Positions 62,296 to 64,000 of a DNA stretch of 64,000 nucleotides are shown piece by piece. The notes beneath the pieces were generated by a model that had not been told where the DNA came from, ran no database searches, and was given only the letters and a program-made list of their open reading frames with translations. Each line of letters opens with the position of its first letter. The first letter of the stretch is position 1. Source of the DNA: Onchocerca volvulus (Eukaryota; Nematoda; Chromadorea; Rhabditida; Onchocercidae); assembly GCA_000499405.2 (NCBI GenBank), contig HG738136.1, forward strand, positions 372,001 to 436,000. The letters are read 5' to 3'. The position numbers and the translations under genes were made by a program.

Positions 62296-62765
62296 ACATT
62301 TAAATGAAAATGGACTAATTTGGATTGAAAACTTGTAAAAGCACTAATTAATGAAATTTTAATTGAAAACGTAGTTGAAAAAATGTAACTGAAGACATTT
62401 CAAGTATAATTGGAATTTATAATTTTATATTTTATTAGATTTATTCGAACTAAACTTCTTCTTGTGTAATTCATTCATGAATTAATTCAGAATAATTCAC
62501 ACAAAAAAAAAAAGGACAAAGGAAACAACAGCAGTTGAACATAGATAATACATTTCACTATTTTTATTTTATTAACTATTCGGCAAAAAACTGGAATTTA
62601 ATTTACCTAAATTTTTTTCCTCTATTTTTTTTCTCATTAATTCTTTTTTTTTTTTTGAGACTTAATTAAATTGTCGTTGTTTGTAAAGTTAATATAAAGA
62701 AGAAAAAAAAAAGAAGAGTCATTTCATATTTTTAGAAATATTTCGGCTTTTTTTTTTTTTTCTAG

Positions 62766-62956
62766 AAAAAGAAATAAATGAGAAAATGCAAAGAAAACGG
62801 TACATCCGAACATCAAAGTTTGAACTGACAGGAATGAATCAGAAAGTGCATAAAGCAGACGAAGAATGTCATTATTATGTTAAAAATGAACATTTTGGTG
62901 GTGTGAAAATTGAAAATTTTATTCGAAGAAAATTTCAAATTTCATTCTATTTATGA
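62766..62956 (+). CDS. possible terminal exon, unidentified gene
   Basis: After a T run and TTCTAG, a frame entered with two leading bases encodes KEINEKMQRKRYIRTSKFEL, TGMNQKVHKADEECHYYVK and HFGGVKIENFIRRKF before TGA at 62954-62956. The composition is hydrophilic and protein-like. It may be the last exon of a gene that includes 62053-62295, but no phase-consistent junction is proven. It lies about 520 bases upstream of the phosphatase gene. Confidence 0.35.
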
Positions 62957-63435
62957 GAAAAAACAAAAGACTGTGTTAATTTTAAAGTTTATTTACTAGT
63001 AAATCACAATTTAATATTGATATGGATGAAAATGTGAAGTAAATTTCTTGATATTATTTCTAAAAAATCTCCTCTTTGGAAAGGTAAAAATAATTTGAAA
63101 ATTTTCGTATGCTAACATAGCTTATTTGATAAAAAATAATAATTACATGTAGCGCTTTTTTTTTTCAATTCTTTTTTATCTTTTACCAAGTCATTTTGAT
63201 GATTTTGTTTCATTTTGCGAGAATTACCTTCAATACTTTTTTAATTATTCCAATTTTGTAAAGCGCAAATTTTTTATAAATATGGAGAAATCATTCCATC
63301 TTTTCGTTCATTTATACCAAATTGTAATTTATTAATAATCAGAAAATTTTCTAAAACAATTTCTACCTTTCCAAATTTCCTTCATCTAAAAGCTTCATAA
63401 AATGATTAAAAAATCGATACGACTATTAAGTGGAA

Positions 63436-63480
63436 ATTTTTTCAGATTCAGATTGCTATTCTAACTTTATTTGTTCAGAA
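63436..63480 (+). promoter_or_regulatory. 3' splice signals ahead of the phosphatase start
   Basis: Two acceptors lie here: ATTTTTTCAG ending at 63445 and TTTGTTCAG ending at 63478, the latter two bases before the ATG at 63481. One probably accepts a spliced leader; alternatively the first is a cis acceptor of an upstream non-coding or coding exon. Confidence 0.45.
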
Positions 63481-64000
63481 ATGTCAGTGTTTGCATTCAG
63501 AGTAAATTCGGAATATGCAAAAATGACGGAAATTATTCCGGGATTGTTTATTTGTGGTGTTAGTTCATTGAATTCATCATCGATATCTCATTACGGCATC
63601 ACACATATCATCAATGCTACAAATGAGGCAAGTGCTTCGAAGCATACTTAAATTTTGCGAAAAAAAAAAATTAATCGAAACTTGAAATTATCAAAAATTT
63701 TGACAGAATTTCAGGCAGATAAAGTTTTGCCAACAAGAAATTAAAAAAGAAAAAACTTTTAAAATTTTCGATTTATTCTATCAAATTCAAATTTTTATAT
63801 ACTATCAGTAAAAGATAATGGTTTTTTTTTCGGTTATCAGATTTATATTATATATTGATTTTTGAAAGAAATTAATAAAAATTCTAGCAATTTTGAATTC
63901 AAATTTTTGAATTTCAGGTTCCAAATTTAAGAAGTTTGACAAATATACAAAGGACGAAATTGTGGATTGATGATACTCCTGAAACTAATATTTATCCGCA
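63481..64000 (+). CDS. dual-specificity phosphatase, N-terminal part (runs off the window)
   Basis: Exon 1 (63481-63627) encodes MSVFAFRVNSEYAKMTEIIP, then GLFICGVSSLNSSSI and YGITHIINATNE. Exon 2 (63918-64000, open at the edge) continues VPNLRSLTNIQRTKLWIDDT and PETNIYP. This is the start of the DUSP fold: the I-x-P/x-G-L-F/Y-x-G element, the G-I-T-H-I-I-N-A/C-T strand-loop, and the W/V-x-D-D/S-x-x-x-x-I segment that precedes the catalytic loop. In the family the HCxxGxSRS signature follows about 35-40 residues later, here beyond the window. It resembles the small atypical DUSPs (DUSP14/18/21-like) that remove phosphate from Ser/Thr and Tyr. The intron has a GC donor (GAG then GCAAGT) and a TTTCAG acceptor, phase 0, 290 bases. 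Confidence 0.85.

Overview
The window looks like nuclear DNA from a nematode, most probably a filarial (spirurid) worm. The sequence is very AT-rich. Nearly every convincing coding exon is preceded by the nematode TTTCAG-type 3' splice signal. Several start codons lie 0-8 bases behind such a signal with no visible upstream exon, as expected for spliced-leader trans-splicing. Genes are small, with short exons and introns of about 60 to 600 bases, and stretches of several kilobases hold nothing I can call coding. The species assignment is inference.

Layout. 1-8.9 kb: the tail of a possible gene entering from the left, a Helitron end fragment, an acidic terminal exon, and mostly empty AT-rich DNA. 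9-31 kb: a cluster of small secreted cysteine-rich genes that I do not recognise as any named family. There are three apparently intact members (9003-11019 +, 15164-16203 -, 18923-20024 +), one decayed full-length copy (29919-31004) and two fragments (about 13.44 and 27.63 kb). All share a four-exon plan with intron phases 0, 2, 2, an exon 3 of 87 nt (88 in the decayed copy) and a C-terminal cysteine-rich domain. 25.7-27.0, 42.1-43.2 and 51.1-52.0 kb: a second small family with a split signal peptide followed by a low-complexity exon rich in Gly/Arg or Tyr/Pro.

The main structure is a direct segmental duplication. About 17.75-27.6 kb (one Cys-rich gene, one Gly/Arg-rich gene) recurs as about 28.8-43.7 kb. 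The second copy is inflated by two Helitron-related insertions. The first copy carries a 537-bp solo LTR with a 5-bp target duplication whose empty site is visible in the second copy. Each copy also has long, nearly perfect hairpins that the other copy lacks at the same place, which suggests local template-switch (fold-back) events. In each pair of genes one looks working and one broken: the Cys-rich gene is intact in copy 1 and frameshifted in copy 2, while the Gly/Arg-rich gene is intact in copy 2 and has lost its signal-peptide exon in copy 1.

52-63 kb is mostly empty, with a probable small secreted protein gene at 57.7 kb, a possible minus-strand exon at 57.0 kb and two protein-like exons at 62.0-62.96 kb. 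The right edge holds the first two exons of a dual-specificity phosphatase gene, joined across a GC-AG intron.

The likely common theme of the central cluster is export: all candidate proteins there carry signal peptides, and the locus shows fast birth and death of genes. Function is not determinable from sequence alone.
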